From: Mariprofundus micogutta
Lineage (GTDB): Bacteria > Pseudomonadota > Zetaproteobacteria > Mariprofundales > Mariprofundaceae
Length of the DNA stretch: 64,000 nt
Assembly: GCF_001895085.1 (NCBI RefSeq)
Contig: NZ_BDFD01000004.1
Location: forward strand, 1-64,000
Direction of reading: 5' to 3'
The position numbers and the translations under genes are program-made. A model generated the notes under the pieces. That model was not told the DNA's origin and did not search any database. It was given only the letters and a program-made list of their open reading frames with translations. Of this stretch, positions 39,852-49,794 are shown piece after piece (the stretch's first letter is position 1; each line of letters opens with the position of its first letter).

Positions 39852-42626
39852 CTAGTCCACAACTACTCCAAAGCAGCGTGGGCATAGTTCGTTATGTATC
39901 TCGTGCGTTGGCTCGGCAGCTTTACCGAAATTCCAGCAGCGCGGGCATTTCACACCATCAGCCGCTTTTACAGTTATAACATCACCGGCTTCTACTTTTG
40001 CGACAATGAACAACTGTTCCCAGGTTTCCCCCAGAGATTCGGCGAATGCCTGATCCAGGTTTGGTACGGTAACGGTTGCTGCAATGGATGAGCCTACGAT
40101 CTTCTCTTTTTTGGCTTGATCCAGCGCGATATTCACCTGCTCACGTTGCGCAAAGAAGGCCTCCCATGCTTTTTCATCCACTTTGATGTCGGCAACGGGA
40201 TGGAAATTCTGCAGGTGGATACTCTTATCATCAGAGCCCGGCAGATAGTCCCACGCCTCATCAGCGGTAAACGGCACAATCGGTGCAATCAGTCTGATCA
40301 GGGTATCGGAGAGATCAAACAGCGTTGCACGTGCTGAGGCGCGACGACTGGAGTCAGTCGCATCGCAGTAGAGACGGTCCTTGATGATATCGAGATAGAA
40401 ACCACCCAGATCAACAGAACAGAAGTTATGGACTTCCTGATGGATACGGTGGAACTGATAATGTTCATAGGCATCATGTACAGCATGTTCAACCTGTGAA
40501 AGCCTGTGGCTTGCCCACTGATCCAGAGGCGTGCGTTCGGTGACAGGAACAGCATCGCGAAGCGGATCAAAGCCATCCAGATTACCCAGCAGGAAGCGAA
40601 TCGTGTTACGGATACGGCGATAAGCTTCAGCCAACTGTTTCAGTATTTCATCGGAGATGCGAATATCTGCTGAATAATCAGCCGATGCGATCCACAGGCG
40701 CAGGATATCAGAGCCCATTTGCTGGATGATCTTCTGAGGTGCAATGACGTTACCCTTGGATTTGGACATCTTGTTGCCGTTTTTATCCACAACGAAACCG
40801 TGCGTGAGTACGCCCTTGAACGGCGCAACTCCACGTGTGCCAACACTCTCCAGTAATGAGGATTGAAACCAGCCGCGATGCTGATCGGAGCCTTCCAGAT
40901 ATAGATCAGCAGGGCTTGCTAGATCATCCCGATGTTCCAGTACACAGGCATGTGTACTGCCGGAATCAAACCAGACATCAAGGATGTCGGTTTCTTTTTC
41001 AAAGTCGGAACCACCACAGTCAGGGCAAGATGCATCTGCCGGCAGGAACGCGCTCACATCTTTGGCAAACCAGATATCAGCTCCGCCTTGCTCGACCTGT
41101 TTGGCGATGCCTTCAACAACCTCGGGGCTGGTAACCTTGTGAGAACCGCAGGCACAGCGAATGGCGGTGATTGGCACACCCCAGTTGCGTTGGCGTGATA
41201 CGCACCAGTCCGGACGTCCCTCTACCATGGAACGAATACGGTTTTCTCCCCATTCGGGTGTCCAAAGGGTTTTTTTGATTTCTTCCAGCGCTTTATCACG
41301 CAGACCATTGGCGTCCATGGAGATAAACCATTGTGGTGTAGCACGGAAAATCAGTGGCTTATGGCAGCGCCAGCAATGTGGATATGAGTGTTTAACCTGA
41401 GAGGTTTCCAGCAGGGCACCGCACGCAAGCAGGTGCTCAACCATAATCGCATTGGCCTGATAGACATGGCGCCCGGCTACGACAGGTGTGGCTTCTTCAA
41501 ACACACCGGTATCTCCCACCGGATTAAAGGCTTTCAGACCGTATTTCATACCGATTTCGTAATCTTCCTGACCATGTCCGGGAGCCGTATGAACTGAGCC
41601 TGTACCAGCTTCAAGTGTTACATGATCGCCGATCAGAATCGGAGCATCCTGATTCAGATACGGATGACGGAAACGACGGCGATCCATCCTGTTGCCGGCA
41701 AAGGTTGTCAGTACATTGCCCTCGGCTCCGATCGCCTGCATAACACTTTCACGCAGATCTTCAGCAAGGATCAGAATCTCTCCGGCTTTCAGATTAGCGT
41801 TATCACCTGCATCAGTGATTTGTACGGCTGAGTATTCGATGTCAGGGCCAACAGAGACGGCAAGGTTGGCCGGAATGGTCCAGGGTGTTGTGGTCCAGAT
41901 AACGATGGAAACATCACCTGTGAGTTCTGCCGCGATATCAGAGAGGTCTTCACCGGCAGTGAATTTTACATAAATGGAGTGTGATGTGTGATCTTCATAT
42001 TCCACTTCTGCTTCAGCCAGGGCTGTGGCGCAAGAGACGCACCAATGCACAGGTTTCGCACCCTTATACAGACCACCATTGCCGAGAAATTTACCGATCT
42101 CGCGAACGGTATTAGCTTCAAATTTATAGTCCATGGTGACATAGGGGTTTTCCCAGTCGCCGGTGATACCCAGGCGTTTGAATTCTTCGCGCTGAACATC
42201 AATCTGGCCTTTGGCATATTCACGACATTCAGTGCGGAATTCAGAATCAGAGATATCTTCTTTCTTACGCTTTTTCTTTTTGAATTTTTCTTCAACTTTC
42301 AGTTCGATTGGCAGGCCATGACAATCCCAGCCAGGCACGTAGGGCGCATCAAAGCCCAGCATGGAGCGTGAGCGAATAACGATATCTTTGAGAACTTTAT
42401 TAACTGCATGACCGATATGGATGCTGCCATTGGCGTAGGGAGGGCCATCATGCAGGATGAATTTCGGTGCATCCTTGCGCGCTTCACGAATCTGGGCATA
42501 CAGGTCTTCATCTTCCCACTTTGCCAGACGTTTCGGTTCATTTTGCGGCAGGTTGCCACGCATTGGAAAGTCTGTTTTCGGTAGAAAAACGGTTGGTCGA
42601 TAATCAAAAGTTTCTTGGTCAGCCAC
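39852..42626 (-). CDS. ileS: isoleucyl-tRNA synthetase
   Basis: 924 residues. Seen: the HIGH-type motif in [16 protein letters not shown] (about residues 60-75), the CP1 editing domain, KMSKS in [12 protein letters not shown] (about 605), an anticodon-binding helical domain, and a C-terminal zinc finger CPRCWNFGK...CPRC. This is the bacterial type with the C-terminal zinc ribbon. It charges tRNA-Ile and edits valine. ribF lies upstream on the same strand, the conserved ribF-ileS order; lspA, often next, is absent downstream. Confidence 0.97.
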   Translation of the reverse strand: MADQETFDYRPTVFLPKTDFPMRGNLPQNEPKRLAKWEDEDLYAQIREARKDAPKFILHDGPPYANGSIHIGHAVNKVLKDIVIRSRSMLGFDAPYVPGWDCHGLPIELKVEEKFKKKKRKKEDISDSEFRTECREYAKGQIDVQREEFKRLGITGDWENPYVTMDYKFEANTVREIGKFLGNGGLYKGAKPVHWCVSCATALAEAEVEYEDHTSHSIYVKFTAGEDLSDIAAELTGDVSIVIWTTTPWTIPANLAVSVGPDIEYSAVQITDAGDNANLKAGEILILAEDLRESVMQAIGAEGNVLTTFAGNRMDRRRFRHPYLNQDAPILIGDHVTLEAGTGSVHTAPGHGQEDYEIGMKYGLKAFNPVGDTGVFEEATPVVAGRHVYQANAIMVEHLLACGALLETSQVKHSYPHCWRCHKPLIFRATPQWFISMDANGLRDKALEEIKKTLWTPEWGENRIRSMVEGRPDWCVSRQRNWGVPITAIRCACGSHKVTSPEVVEGIAKQVEQGGADIWFAKDVSAFLPADASCPDCGGSDFEKETDILDVWFDSGSTHACVLEHRDDLASPADLYLEGSDQHRGWFQSSLLESVGTRGVAPFKGVLTHGFVVDKNGNKMSKSKGNVIAPQKIIQQMGSDILRLWIASADYSADIRISDEILKQLAEAYRRIRNTIRFLLGNLDGFDPLRDAVPVTERTPLDQWASHRLSQVEHAVHDAYEHYQFHRIHQEVHNFCSVDLGGFYLDIIKDRLYCDATDSSRRASARATLFDLSDTLIRLIAPIVPFTADEAWDYLPGSDDKSIHLQNFHPVADIKVDEKAWEAFFAQREQVNIALDQAKKEKIVGSSIAATVTVPNLDQAFAESLGETWEQLFIVAKVEAGDVITVKAADGVKCPRCWNFGKAAEPTHEIHNELCPRCFGVVVD

Positions 42627-42748
42627 GGCAAAACTCCAAAGGAATGCTTAAAGGTTGCGCATGATAGGCAAAACATACGCTTTTGTCTCACCCGTCTGTT
42701 CAGTAGCTGGAGAGATGCTTTGCCAGTTGAATTTGGAGTGCTGAAATA

Positions 42749-43672
42749 TCAGTCAAGTATGACTCTTGCAGCCTCACAGTCTTTGGCGATCTGTTGGGCC
42801 AGATCGGCGTGGCCGGTGAATTTGCGATCTTCCCTGATGCGTTTGATAAAACTGACATTCAGGCACTGATCGTACAGGTCAGGAGAGTCATCAAGTAGAT
42901 GGGTTTCCAAGAGCAGGGTGCGGCCGTTGAAGGTGGGACGATAACCGAGATAGGCAGCCCCATTCCACTGTTTGCCGTGGCTATTGGCGCGAACGGCATA
43001 TATGCCGACAGGCGGGTGAGCAAGGTCGGCGACGTCAACGTTGGCAGTGGGGAAGTTCATTTCCCTGCCGCGTTTATCTCCGTGCAGTACAGTGCCGGCA
43101 ATCGAGTAATCGCGGCCCAATAATTTCCTGGCCAGCTCGAAATCGGCGGCTTCAACTGCCGAGCGGATACGTGAGGAAGAGACGACTGCGCCGAGCATTT
43201 CAAAGGCCGCGGCTTCTGTGACATTAAAGTCATGTGTTTCGCCTAATGTGCGCAGATCATCAACATGGCCTTGCCTGTCGCGACCAAACGCAAAATCGTA
43301 ACCGACGTGGATGTGTTTAAATGCAAATGTATCGTGCAGGGTCTTGGAGAATTTTTCTGCAGACCAGGTGGCCAGTTCTTTGGTGAACTCAAGCAACAGT
43401 ACTGCATCAACACCGGCTGCTTGCAGATATTGCATGCGTTCCTGCACATGGCAGAGACGACGCGGTGCTTCTTCAGGATAGAGGACTGCGCGCGGATGCG
43501 GTTCGAATGTTACGACAATGGTAGGGCCGTCAGCTGCACTGGCGTGACCATTGGTTTCAGCCAACACCTGTTCATGGCCCATGTGTACACCATCAAAGTT
43601 ACCGACAGTGATAGCACCACCTTTAATGTCACTGGCCGCCGTGGCCTCTTCCCATGTATGAAAAACCTGCAT
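42749..43672 (-). CDS. ribF: bifunctional riboflavin kinase / FAD synthetase
   Basis: 307 residues. Seen: an N-terminal FAD synthetase (adenylyltransferase) domain with AITVGNFDGVHMGHE (about 21-35) and SSSRIRSAVEAADF; then a riboflavin kinase domain (about 185-300) with GRDYSIAGTVLHGDKRGR, the FPTANV motif and the ETHLLDD segment. It makes FMN and FAD in the cytoplasm. Upstream of ileS on the same strand, as in many proteobacteria. Confidence 0.96.
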   Translation of the reverse strand: MQVFHTWEEATAASDIKGGAITVGNFDGVHMGHEQVLAETNGHASAADGPTIVVTFEPHPRAVLYPEEAPRRLCHVQERMQYLQAAGVDAVLLLEFTKELATWSAEKFSKTLHDTFAFKHIHVGYDFAFGRDRQGHVDDLRTLGETHDFNVTEAAAFEMLGAVVSSSRIRSAVEAADFELARKLLGRDYSIAGTVLHGDKRGREMNFPTANVDVADLAHPPVGIYAVRANSHGKQWNGAAYLGYRPTFNGRTLLLETHLLDDSPDLYDQCLNVSFIKRIREDRKFTGHADLAQQIAKDCEAARVILD

Positions 43673-43773
43673 GGCTGAATCCTATCGTTTTGTGTCTCAA
43701 TTAAACAGATAGAGCGGTGTGATGGAGCAGCAGGGCTTGAGCTGGCTCATCAGAGTCGGCACGATTGCGAACT

Positions 43774-44844
43774 ATGGATATAGTAACGCAAGGCTTGGCC
43801 GGTGCTGTTTTGGCCCAGAGCTTCTCGAACAAGCACGAAACCCGTCTGGCAATGGTGATCGGCTTCCTGGCTGGTTTGCTGGCAGATATTGATGCGATAT
43901 TCACATTGGCTGAAACGGACCCTCTGCTTCAGCTTGATTTTCACCGGCACTTTACCCACTCGATATTTTTTATCCCGTTCGGGGGTCTGATTGCTGCACT
44001 GCTGATGTGGCCTGTGCTGAAAAAACACCTGCCGTTTAAACGCGCCCTGCTGTTCACTACTGCCGGGTATGCTACTTCGGGTTTGATTGACGCATGTACC
44101 TCTTATGGCACCTCCCTGCTTTGGCCGTTAAGCGATGAACGAATTTCCTGGAATATCATCTCTATTCTGGATCCACTATTTTCCATTGCTCTGATTTTAG
44201 CCATTGTATTGGCTGCTGTTAAACGTACACCGCGTTATGCTGCCTTTGGCGTCTGCTTTGCCATCTCCTATCTCATGGTTGGAGTTGCCCAACATGAACG
44301 GGTAGAAGCTATGGCTATGGCGCTGGCAGAATCACGCGGCCATCAGGTGGAGCGAATCGAAATCAAACCGACAATGGGAAATCTGGTGTTGTGGCGTTCT
44401 GTTTACGAATCCGGAGGCTATTTCCATGTTGATGCCCTGAGGGTCGGACTTCCGGGGCAAGAGAAACAGTACATTGGTGAGTCGGTTAAACGCTTTGAGC
44501 TGGAAGATTTGCCAGAGTTATCAGAAAGCAGCGTGCTTGCTGAAGATATCAAACGTTTCGAATTTTTCTCAGATGGATACGTAGCTCTGGTTCCAGGCGA
44601 CAAACCTGTGATAGGTGATGCCCGTTATTCCATGCTGCCCACTTCCACGAAACCGATCTGGGGTATTGAACTGGACCTTGCCGATCAGCATCGTCATACA
44701 CCTTTCAATCAGTTTCATGATACATCCAAGCAGACGCGGCAGATGTTTATCGACATGCTGCTTGGTGAAGACATTCGTATTGTCAAAGAAGAAACCCGAC
44801 CCGAACCTCAAGCCAAAGCTGATTCACCCGAAAAACAGATCTGA
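43774..44844 (+). CDS. YdjM-like membrane-bound metal-dependent hydrolase family (DUF457) protein
   Basis: 356 residues from ATG 43774 (M-D-I-V-T-Q); a TTG three codons upstream is less likely. The N-terminal half has about five transmembrane helices, with the family's metal-binding-type signatures LLADIDAIF and HRHFTHSIFF and the DACTSYGT segment. The C-terminal half (about 190-356) is soluble, begins near AQHERVEAMAMALAE, and is probably periplasmic. Activity of the family has not been firmly shown. An IS element is inserted 19 bases after its stop. Confidence 0.85.
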   Translation: MDIVTQGLAGAVLAQSFSNKHETRLAMVIGFLAGLLADIDAIFTLAETDPLLQLDFHRHFTHSIFFIPFGGLIAALLMWPVLKKHLPFKRALLFTTAGYATSGLIDACTSYGTSLLWPLSDERISWNIISILDPLFSIALILAIVLAAVKRTPRYAAFGVCFAISYLMVGVAQHERVEAMAMALAESRGHQVERIEIKPTMGNLVLWRSVYESGGYFHVDALRVGLPGQEKQYIGESVKRFELEDLPELSESSVLAEDIKRFEFFSDGYVALVPGDKPVIGDARYSMLPTSTKPIWGIELDLADQHRHTPFNQFHDTSKQTRQMFIDMLLGEDIRIVKEETRPEPQAKADSPEKQI

Positions 44845-44859
44845 CGAACGTCTGCTTGC

Positions 44860-46543
44860 GGCCCAGAGTGTGTGAAAACGCTGATCATTAATGGTATAAT
44901 TATCTCACAACGTCTTGTGGGGTGTTTTCATGAAACGATTTGTAGTTGGAGAAAGTCGAAGTCAGAGCACGCTGCTTCCTGAGTTGCTTGATGACTATGT
45001 AAATGAAGACAATCCAGTTCGCGTGATTGATGTATTTGTTGATGAGTTAGATATGCGAGAGCTTGGTTTTACTGGCGTCGACCCGCAAGCAACAGGCCGC
45101 CCCGCATATCATCCTGCGATGTTGTTGAAGCTGTATGTTTACGGATACCTGAACCGAACCCAATCAAGCCGTCGCCTTGAGCGCGAAAGTCATCGCAATG
45201 TTGAGGTGATGTGGCTGACCGGTCGGCTGATGCCGGATTTCAAAACGATAGCAGACTTCCGCAAAGATAATGGTAAGGCGATACAAAACGTCTGCCGCGA
45301 GTTTGTGGTGTTATGCCGGAAGCTGAAGCTTCTCACTGAATCGATGGTTGCCATTGATGGCAGTAAATTCAAAGCAGTGAATGCCAGAGACAAGAACTTT
45401 ACCCAGGCCAAAATGAAACGTCGGATGGATGATATTGATAAAAGCATCGACGAATATATGCGTCAGCTTGATACGGCAGATCGACAGGAAGAACGGATAC
45501 GCCAAGCCGATACAGGCAGGCTGAAAGATAAGATTGCCAAGCTGAAAGACGAGATGAAGCGGCTGAAGAAACTGAATGCAGAGATGCTGAAACAGCCAGA
45601 TAAACAAATATCTCTAACTGATCCCGATGCCCGCTCCATGAAAACCAGAGGCATTGGCATTGTAGGCTATAACGTCCAGACAGCAGTTGATGTTAAGAAC
45701 CACCTGATTGTGGAGCATGAGGTCACGAACAATGGCAGTGACAGAGGACAGCTTTCATCCATGGCAAAGAAGGCTCGTCAGAGTATGGGTTCGGATAAGC
45801 TCGAGATAGTTGCAGACCGTGGGTACTACAAGAGTATCGAGATCAAAGCGTGCGACGATGTTGGTATCATCACATATCTCCCAGAAGCGATTACATCGCA
45901 AGGCCGAAAGGCAGGCAGATTCACCAAGCAGGACTTCCGCTATCTACCAGATACTAATGAGTATCTCTGTCCATCCGGAGAGCGGTTGCAATGGCACTTC
46001 ACAACCAATGAAAACGGTATGGATCTGCATTGCTATTGGAGCTTTGCCGCCTGTAGTGTGTGTTCAGTAAAACAGCAATGCACCACATCACCCCAACCGC
46101 GACGCATAAAACGATGGGAGCATGAGAATATTCTGGAAGCAATGAAACTCAGGCTAAAGCTGAAAGGCGATGCCATGCGTATACGAAGGCAAACGGTTGA
46201 GCACCCCTTTGGAACCATCAAAGCATGGATGGGTGCAACTCACTTTCTGACCAGGACGATTGATCGAGTCAGTACGGAAATGAGTATGCATGTGCTTGCT
46301 TACAATCTGAAACGAGTCATCAACATGATGGGCGTCAGGGGATTGGTACAGGCGATCCGCGCCTGAGCCTCTTCTTAGCCCTCATATCTGCCAGAATCCG
46401 CCTTAATCGAGTATGGAAAGTCCCATATCCCTCTTTAGATCGACAGGAATCAGCAAACACAAATAAACCACTCTATCTTGGCCTTGTTGCTCGGTTGAAA
46501 TGCAGCCTTAACCCCAGCCCTGTGTTTTCGCACACTCTGGGCC
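44860..46543 (+). mobile_element. IS1182-type insertion sequence (about 1.68 kb)
   Basis: Terminal inverted repeats are visible: CAGAGTGTGTGAAAACGC at 44864 inward, and the reverse complement of the right end (46539 inward) reading CAGAGTGTGCGAAAACAC, 16 of 18 matching. Both ends are flanked by GGCC (44860-44863 and 46540-46543), a likely 4-bp target duplication. One intact transposase occupies most of it; the 170 bases after the transposase are non-coding. Removing the IS and one GGCC restores a hairpin-like sequence (GTCTGCTTGCGGCCCAAAAC then GGAC), so the IS sits in its loop. Intact ends and gene suggest a recent insertion. Confidence 0.9.
44930..46366 (+). CDS. IS1182-family transposase
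   Basis: 478 residues from ATG 44930. Seen: the N-terminal DUF772 region (RPAYHPAMLLKLYVYGYLNR), a central coiled coil (about 155-225), and a DDE-type catalytic core with Asp in MVAIDGSKFKAVN, Asp in IVADRGYYKS and Glu in RRQTVEHPFGTIKAW, plus a C-x2-C zinc-type cluster (CSVCSVKQQC) before the last catalytic segment. Length and order match IS1182 transposases. The frame is intact, so the element may be active. Confidence 0.95.
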   Translation: MKRFVVGESRSQSTLLPELLDDYVNEDNPVRVIDVFVDELDMRELGFTGVDPQATGRPAYHPAMLLKLYVYGYLNRTQSSRRLERESHRNVEVMWLTGRLMPDFKTIADFRKDNGKAIQNVCREFVVLCRKLKLLTESMVAIDGSKFKAVNARDKNFTQAKMKRRMDDIDKSIDEYMRQLDTADRQEERIRQADTGRLKDKIAKLKDEMKRLKKLNAEMLKQPDKQISLTDPDARSMKTRGIGIVGYNVQTAVDVKNHLIVEHEVTNNGSDRGQLSSMAKKARQSMGSDKLEIVADRGYYKSIEIKACDDVGIITYLPEAITSQGRKAGRFTKQDFRYLPDTNEYLCPSGERLQWHFTTNENGMDLHCYWSFAACSVCSVKQQCTTSPQPRRIKRWEHENILEAMKLRLKLKGDAMRIRRQTVEHPFGTIKAWMGATHFLTRTIDRVSTEMSMHVLAYNLKRVINMMGVRGLVQAIRA

Positions 46544-46880
46544 CAAAACGGACACTCAAATGATAAATAAATACTTGAAAAGGATGTTTGGCAAATAAAT
46601 ATGAAAAAATATGCTTTTAGGGACTGGCTACTTATTTTGATTGGAGCCCTTTGTGTGTTGATTTGCTTTTCATCCAGCATAATAGCTGACCAATTAATAA
46701 GAGAAGTAATGTTTTATGGTGGCTGGTTAATAGCAGCCATTATATGGCTTTATTTGATAGTGACACCGATTTTAAGAAGAAAAGAAATCATAGCAGAGGA
46801 TGATGAGTACAGAGAATCATTGAAGTCAACTCCACCATGGAAGCGTCCACCTCCTGATTCTTGAGTGTCCGATTTTGGGC
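46541..46880. repeat. inverted repeats bracketing an AT-rich orphan gene
   Basis: GCCCAAAACGGACACTCAA (46541-46559) is repeated in inverted orientation as TTGAGTGTCCGATTTTGGGC (46861-46880), differing only by one inserted base. The stop codon of the enclosed ORF lies inside the right copy. The similarity extends outward more weakly: across the IS on the left, and to about 46890 on the right. Each copy belongs to an imperfect hairpin, and the IS lies in the loop of the left one. Confidence 0.8.
46601..46864 (+). CDS. small two-helix membrane protein, unrecognised
   Basis: 87 residues. Two hydrophobic segments (about 9-29 and 37-58) separated by a short loop, then a charged, proline-rich tail (KSTPPWKRPPPDS). 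No family recognised. The gene is clearly more A+T-rich than its neighbours and is enclosed by inverted repeats at 46541-46559 and 46861-46880, suggesting it arrived as a unit. The ribosome binding site is weak: an AAAGGA lies too far upstream. Confidence 0.65.
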   Translation: MKKYAFRDWLLILIGALCVLICFSSSIIADQLIREVMFYGGWLIAAIIWLYLIVTPILRRKEIIAEDDEYRESLKSTPPWKRPPPDS

Positions 46881-46915
46881 GGAAACAGTCAGTCAGTTTG
46901 TTTGGATTAGGCCAG

Positions 46916-47566
46916 TTAAATCGCGCTGGATTTTTCGGGCCACTGGCATTCAGCAGAGACAGCGCAGGTCGGGCAACGAGGTTTGCGGGCGATACAGGTG
47001 TAGCGACCATGCAGAATGAGCCAGTGGTGGGCATGCTGCATGAATTCTTTCGGGATCACTTTTAACAATCCCTTTTCTACGTCGAGCGGTGTTTTACCCG
47101 GAGCCAGTCCCGTGCGGTTACCAACGCGGAAGATGTGTGTATCCACGGCCATGGTCGGTTCACCAAATAGTACGTTGAGCACGACATTGGCAGTTTTCCT
47201 GCCCACGCCGGGCAGTGCTTCCAGTTCTTTGCGTGTGCGTGGTATCTCTCCGCCATGCTGTGAAACCAGAATCTCGCAGGCACCGATCAGATGTTTGGCT
47301 TTACTATTATACAGGCCGAGCGTGGCGATATATTTTTTCAGTTTCGCTTCGCCCAGTTTCAGGATAGCCGCAGGTGTATTGGCAACCGGATAGAGTTTGG
47401 CTGTGGCCTTGTTGACGCCGACATCGGTGGATTGAGCTGAGAGCATGACAGCAGCCAGCAGTTCGAACTCATTGGTATAGTTCAGTTCGGTAACAGGTTC
47501 AGGGTCTATGGATTGCAGATGTTCAAAAAACCGCCTGATCTGGGCAGCATTCATTCGCTTGGGCAT
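46916..47566 (-). CDS. nth: endonuclease III
   Basis: 216 residues. Seen: the helix-hairpin-helix LEALPGVGRKTANVVLN with catalytic Lys, the catalytic Asp in AVDTHIFRVGNRTG, and the [4Fe-4S] cluster loop C-x6-C-x2-C-x5-C (CIARKPRCPTCAVSAEC) at the C-terminus. The DNA glycosylase/AP lyase removes oxidised pyrimidines. It starts seven bases after the PilP-like gene and is probably cotranscribed with it. Confidence 0.97.
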   Translation of the reverse strand: MPKRMNAAQIRRFFEHLQSIDPEPVTELNYTNEFELLAAVMLSAQSTDVGVNKATAKLYPVANTPAAILKLGEAKLKKYIATLGLYNSKAKHLIGACEILVSQHGGEIPRTRKELEALPGVGRKTANVVLNVLFGEPTMAVDTHIFRVGNRTGLAPGKTPLDVEKGLLKVIPKEFMQHAHHWLILHGRYTCIARKPRCPTCAVSAECQWPEKSSAI

Positions 47567-47573
47567 AGAACGT

Positions 47574-48068
47574 TTAGTCGTTCACTTCTTTCATGGTCAG
47601 GCTGACCTGTCGATCAGTGATTTCTCCGGCAGGGTTTAAAACCTGCTCAACCAGAAACACAGTGTCGTCAGTGATTTTCTCGATTTTTCCATTGTTTTTA
47701 CCAAGATAATTACCACGGCGCACGATAAAACCTTTGGCAGTACTGTCCTGAACCATGGCCACGCGCTCACCACCCATGCTGAATATGGCGACCAGGCTCA
47801 ATGTGCTGAGATCATAATCTTCCAGCTTTTCACGGCTGCGATTAGTCAGGCGAAGCTGGTTTTCTATCAGTGCCGTGCGCCCACGCCTTGCAACGCTTTC
47901 CAGATAGGAGGCAAAAGGATCACGCAGATTGGCAAAATCAATGACAGGAGCGGTCACCATATGCTGCATGGCATCAGGGATGTCTTCGCTTGAGTCTGAG
48001 GCAGGCGCAGCAGATGCCAGGGGAACCCCGATCATCATTGTCGAAATCAGCCATATCAGATGTCTCAT
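47574..48068 (-). CDS. PilP-like pilus assembly protein, solitary
   Basis: 164 residues from ATG 48068, chosen for GGGAGGAAATC upstream and the signal peptide it gives (cleavage near PLASA). Seen: LRDPFASYL, EKLEDYDLSTLSLVAIF, FIVRRGNYLGKNNGKIEKI and VEQVLNPAGEITDRQVSLTM. These match the RDPF motif and the beta-sandwich domain of type IV pilus protein PilP. It has no lipobox Cys, unlike most PilP lipoproteins. The usual pilMNOQ neighbours are absent; it lies between dut and nth. Inferred: a PilP paralogue or a displaced pilus gene. Confidence 0.8.
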   Translation of the reverse strand: MRHLIWLISTMMIGVPLASAAPASDSSEDIPDAMQHMVTAPVIDFANLRDPFASYLESVARRGRTALIENQLRLTNRSREKLEDYDLSTLSLVAIFSMGGERVAMVQDSTAKGFIVRRGNYLGKNNGKIEKITDDTVFLVEQVLNPAGEITDRQVSLTMKEVND

Positions 48069-48159
48069 GATTTCCTCCCTGCGCCTTGCAGATATCAATT
48101 ACAGCAGAACTGATGACTTCTGCAAAGCACAATACATGCCAGATGTGTGTTCTGATTAT

Positions 48160-48615
48160 TTATTTTTGTCCGGAACTTCCAAAGCCACCGGTACCGCGCG
48201 CGGTTTCCGAGAGTTCACTTACTTCACTGAAATCTGCCTGTACAAACGGAGCAATAATCATCTGGGCGATACGATCTCCGCGGCTGACAGTAAATGCTTC
48301 TTTACCGTGGTTAATCAGTATGACGCCCACTTCCCCGCGATAGTCAGCATCAACAGTGCCTGGGCTGTTGAGTACTGTGATACCGTTTTTCAGGGCAAGA
48401 CCAGAGCGGGGGCGAACCTGCGCTTCATAGTTATCCGGCAGGGCCATGGCAAAACCTGTTTTAATCAGCCTGGTTTCACCCGGTTGAATGATTACATCCG
48501 CATCAACGGCAGCGCGAAGATCTGCACCCGCTGCATGAGTGGTGGCATAAAATGGAAGGTCTATGCCTTCCCCGTGTGGTAGTTTTTGAATGTGAACGAC
48601 AGGATTAAGGCTCAT
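48160..48615 (-). CDS. dut: deoxyuridine 5'-triphosphate nucleotidohydrolase
   Basis: 151 residues, the length of Escherichia coli Dut. The five dUTPase motifs are seen, including [44 protein letters not shown] and the C-terminal [10 protein letters not shown] that closes over the active site. It converts dUTP to dUMP, limiting uracil in DNA. Directly follows coaBC with adjacent stop and start codons; coaBC-dut is a conserved pair. Confidence 0.97.
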   Translation of the reverse strand: MSLNPVVHIQKLPHGEGIDLPFYATTHAAGADLRAAVDADVIIQPGETRLIKTGFAMALPDNYEAQVRPRSGLALKNGITVLNSPGTVDADYRGEVGVILINHGKEAFTVSRGDRIAQMIIAPFVQADFSEVSELSETARGTGGFGSSGQK

Positions 48616-49794
48616 CTAGTTCTCCATAATATGGTTGATAATACTCTGGGCAAATTCGAATTTAGTGACACTTTCGATGGCAAAGGTTTCTGTGTCGCTG
48701 ATCCACCAGCCATTGGACTTGTCACTACCCATATTGCTGATGTCATTGGCAATGATGGCATCAACACCTTTTTTGACGAGTTTGGCCCGGGCATGCTCGA
48801 TGTGATCTGATGCTTCGGCTGCAAAAGCAATCACTTTGGTCGGGCGCTTTTGCATGGCAGCAATCTCAGCCACGATGTCCGGATTGGCGATCATGTTGAC
48901 ACTCATGCTGGTTGTATCACCACGCTTGAGTTTGCCCTGGCATACCTTGTCAAATCTGAAATCGGATACTGCTGCTGTGGCAATGAAGACATCAGCTTCT
49001 GCCGCTTCATGTTTGCATGCTGTATGCATCTGCTTGGCGGATTCAACATCGAAGCGCTTAATGTCGGGATGGGTTTCCGGGGTGCCGGGACCAGCGATCA
49101 GTGAAACCTCTGCGCCTTTAATGACTGCCAGATCAGCCAACATGGCGCCGAGCATGCCGCTGGCCCTGTTGGTTAACAGGCGCACATCATCCCACGCCTC
49201 AACAGTAGGGCCGGCATTAATGACCCAATGCTGACCGTTCAGGTTCTGCTTTGTTAATAGTGGTAGCAGGGCTGAAATGATGGCGCGTGGCTCGCTCAGG
49301 CGGCCAGCACCTGATTCGCCACAGGCCAGTTCACCGGCTTCCGGTCCGACAACTGAAATGCCGTTTTGTAGCAGTGTGTTGATATTGTGTTGTGTGGCAG
49401 TTGCATCCCACATGGAGCTGTTCATGGCGGGTGCGAGCAGTACCGGCTTGTCACATACCTGCATGATAGTGGTGAGCAGGTCATCAGCGATGCCGTGGGC
49501 AAAGCGGGCAATCAGATTGGATGTGGCCGGTGCAATAATGACTGCATCGGCCCAGCGGGCCAGTTGAATATGTCCCATCTCTCTTTCACCGGTCAGGTCA
49601 AACAGCTCGGTGTGAACCTCTTCACCGGTCAAGGCTTCAAAGGTCAGCGGGGAGACAAATTCGCAGGCTGACCGTGTCATGACGCAGCGAACTTCCATGC
49701 CGGATTTTTTCAGCAAACGGGTCAATTCGGCCACACGGTAAACGGCTATGCCGCCACCGATACCGATGAGTATGCGTTTGCCGAGCAGGTTCAT
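48616..49794 (-). CDS. coaBC: bifunctional phosphopantothenoylcysteine decarboxylase / phosphopantothenate-cysteine ligase
   Basis: 392 residues from ATG 49794, which overlaps the bcp stop (ATGA); longer frames would run into bcp. Seen: the CoaC flavoprotein half (about 1-180) with GIGGGIAVYRV, the active-site His in GHIQLARWAD, PAMNSSMW and the GELACGESGAGR substrate flap; and the CoaB half (from about 185) with NAGPTVEAWDDVR, TNRASGMLGAMLA and FAAE. Two steps of coenzyme A synthesis. Confidence 0.95.
   Translation of the reverse strand: MNLLGKRILIGIGGGIAVYRVAELTRLLKKSGMEVRCVMTRSACEFVSPLTFEALTGEEVHTELFDLTGEREMGHIQLARWADAVIIAPATSNLIARFAHGIADDLLTTIMQVCDKPVLLAPAMNSSMWDATATQHNINTLLQNGISVVGPEAGELACGESGAGRLSEPRAIISALLPLLTKQNLNGQHWVINAGPTVEAWDDVRLLTNRASGMLGAMLADLAVIKGAEVSLIAGPGTPETHPDIKRFDVESAKQMHTACKHEAAEADVFIATAAVSDFRFDKVCQGKLKRGDTTSMSVNMIANPDIVAEIAAMQKRPTKVIAFAAEASDHIEHARAKLVKKGVDAIIANDISNMGSDKSNGWWISDTETFAIESVTKFEFAQSIINHIMEN

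Noticed and set aside
46541-46880. Integron gene cassette with attC-type sites
   Set aside because: The inverted copies lack the conserved GTTRRRY / RYYYAAC core sites, and no integrase is nearby; an inverted-repeat unit is the more cautious reading.
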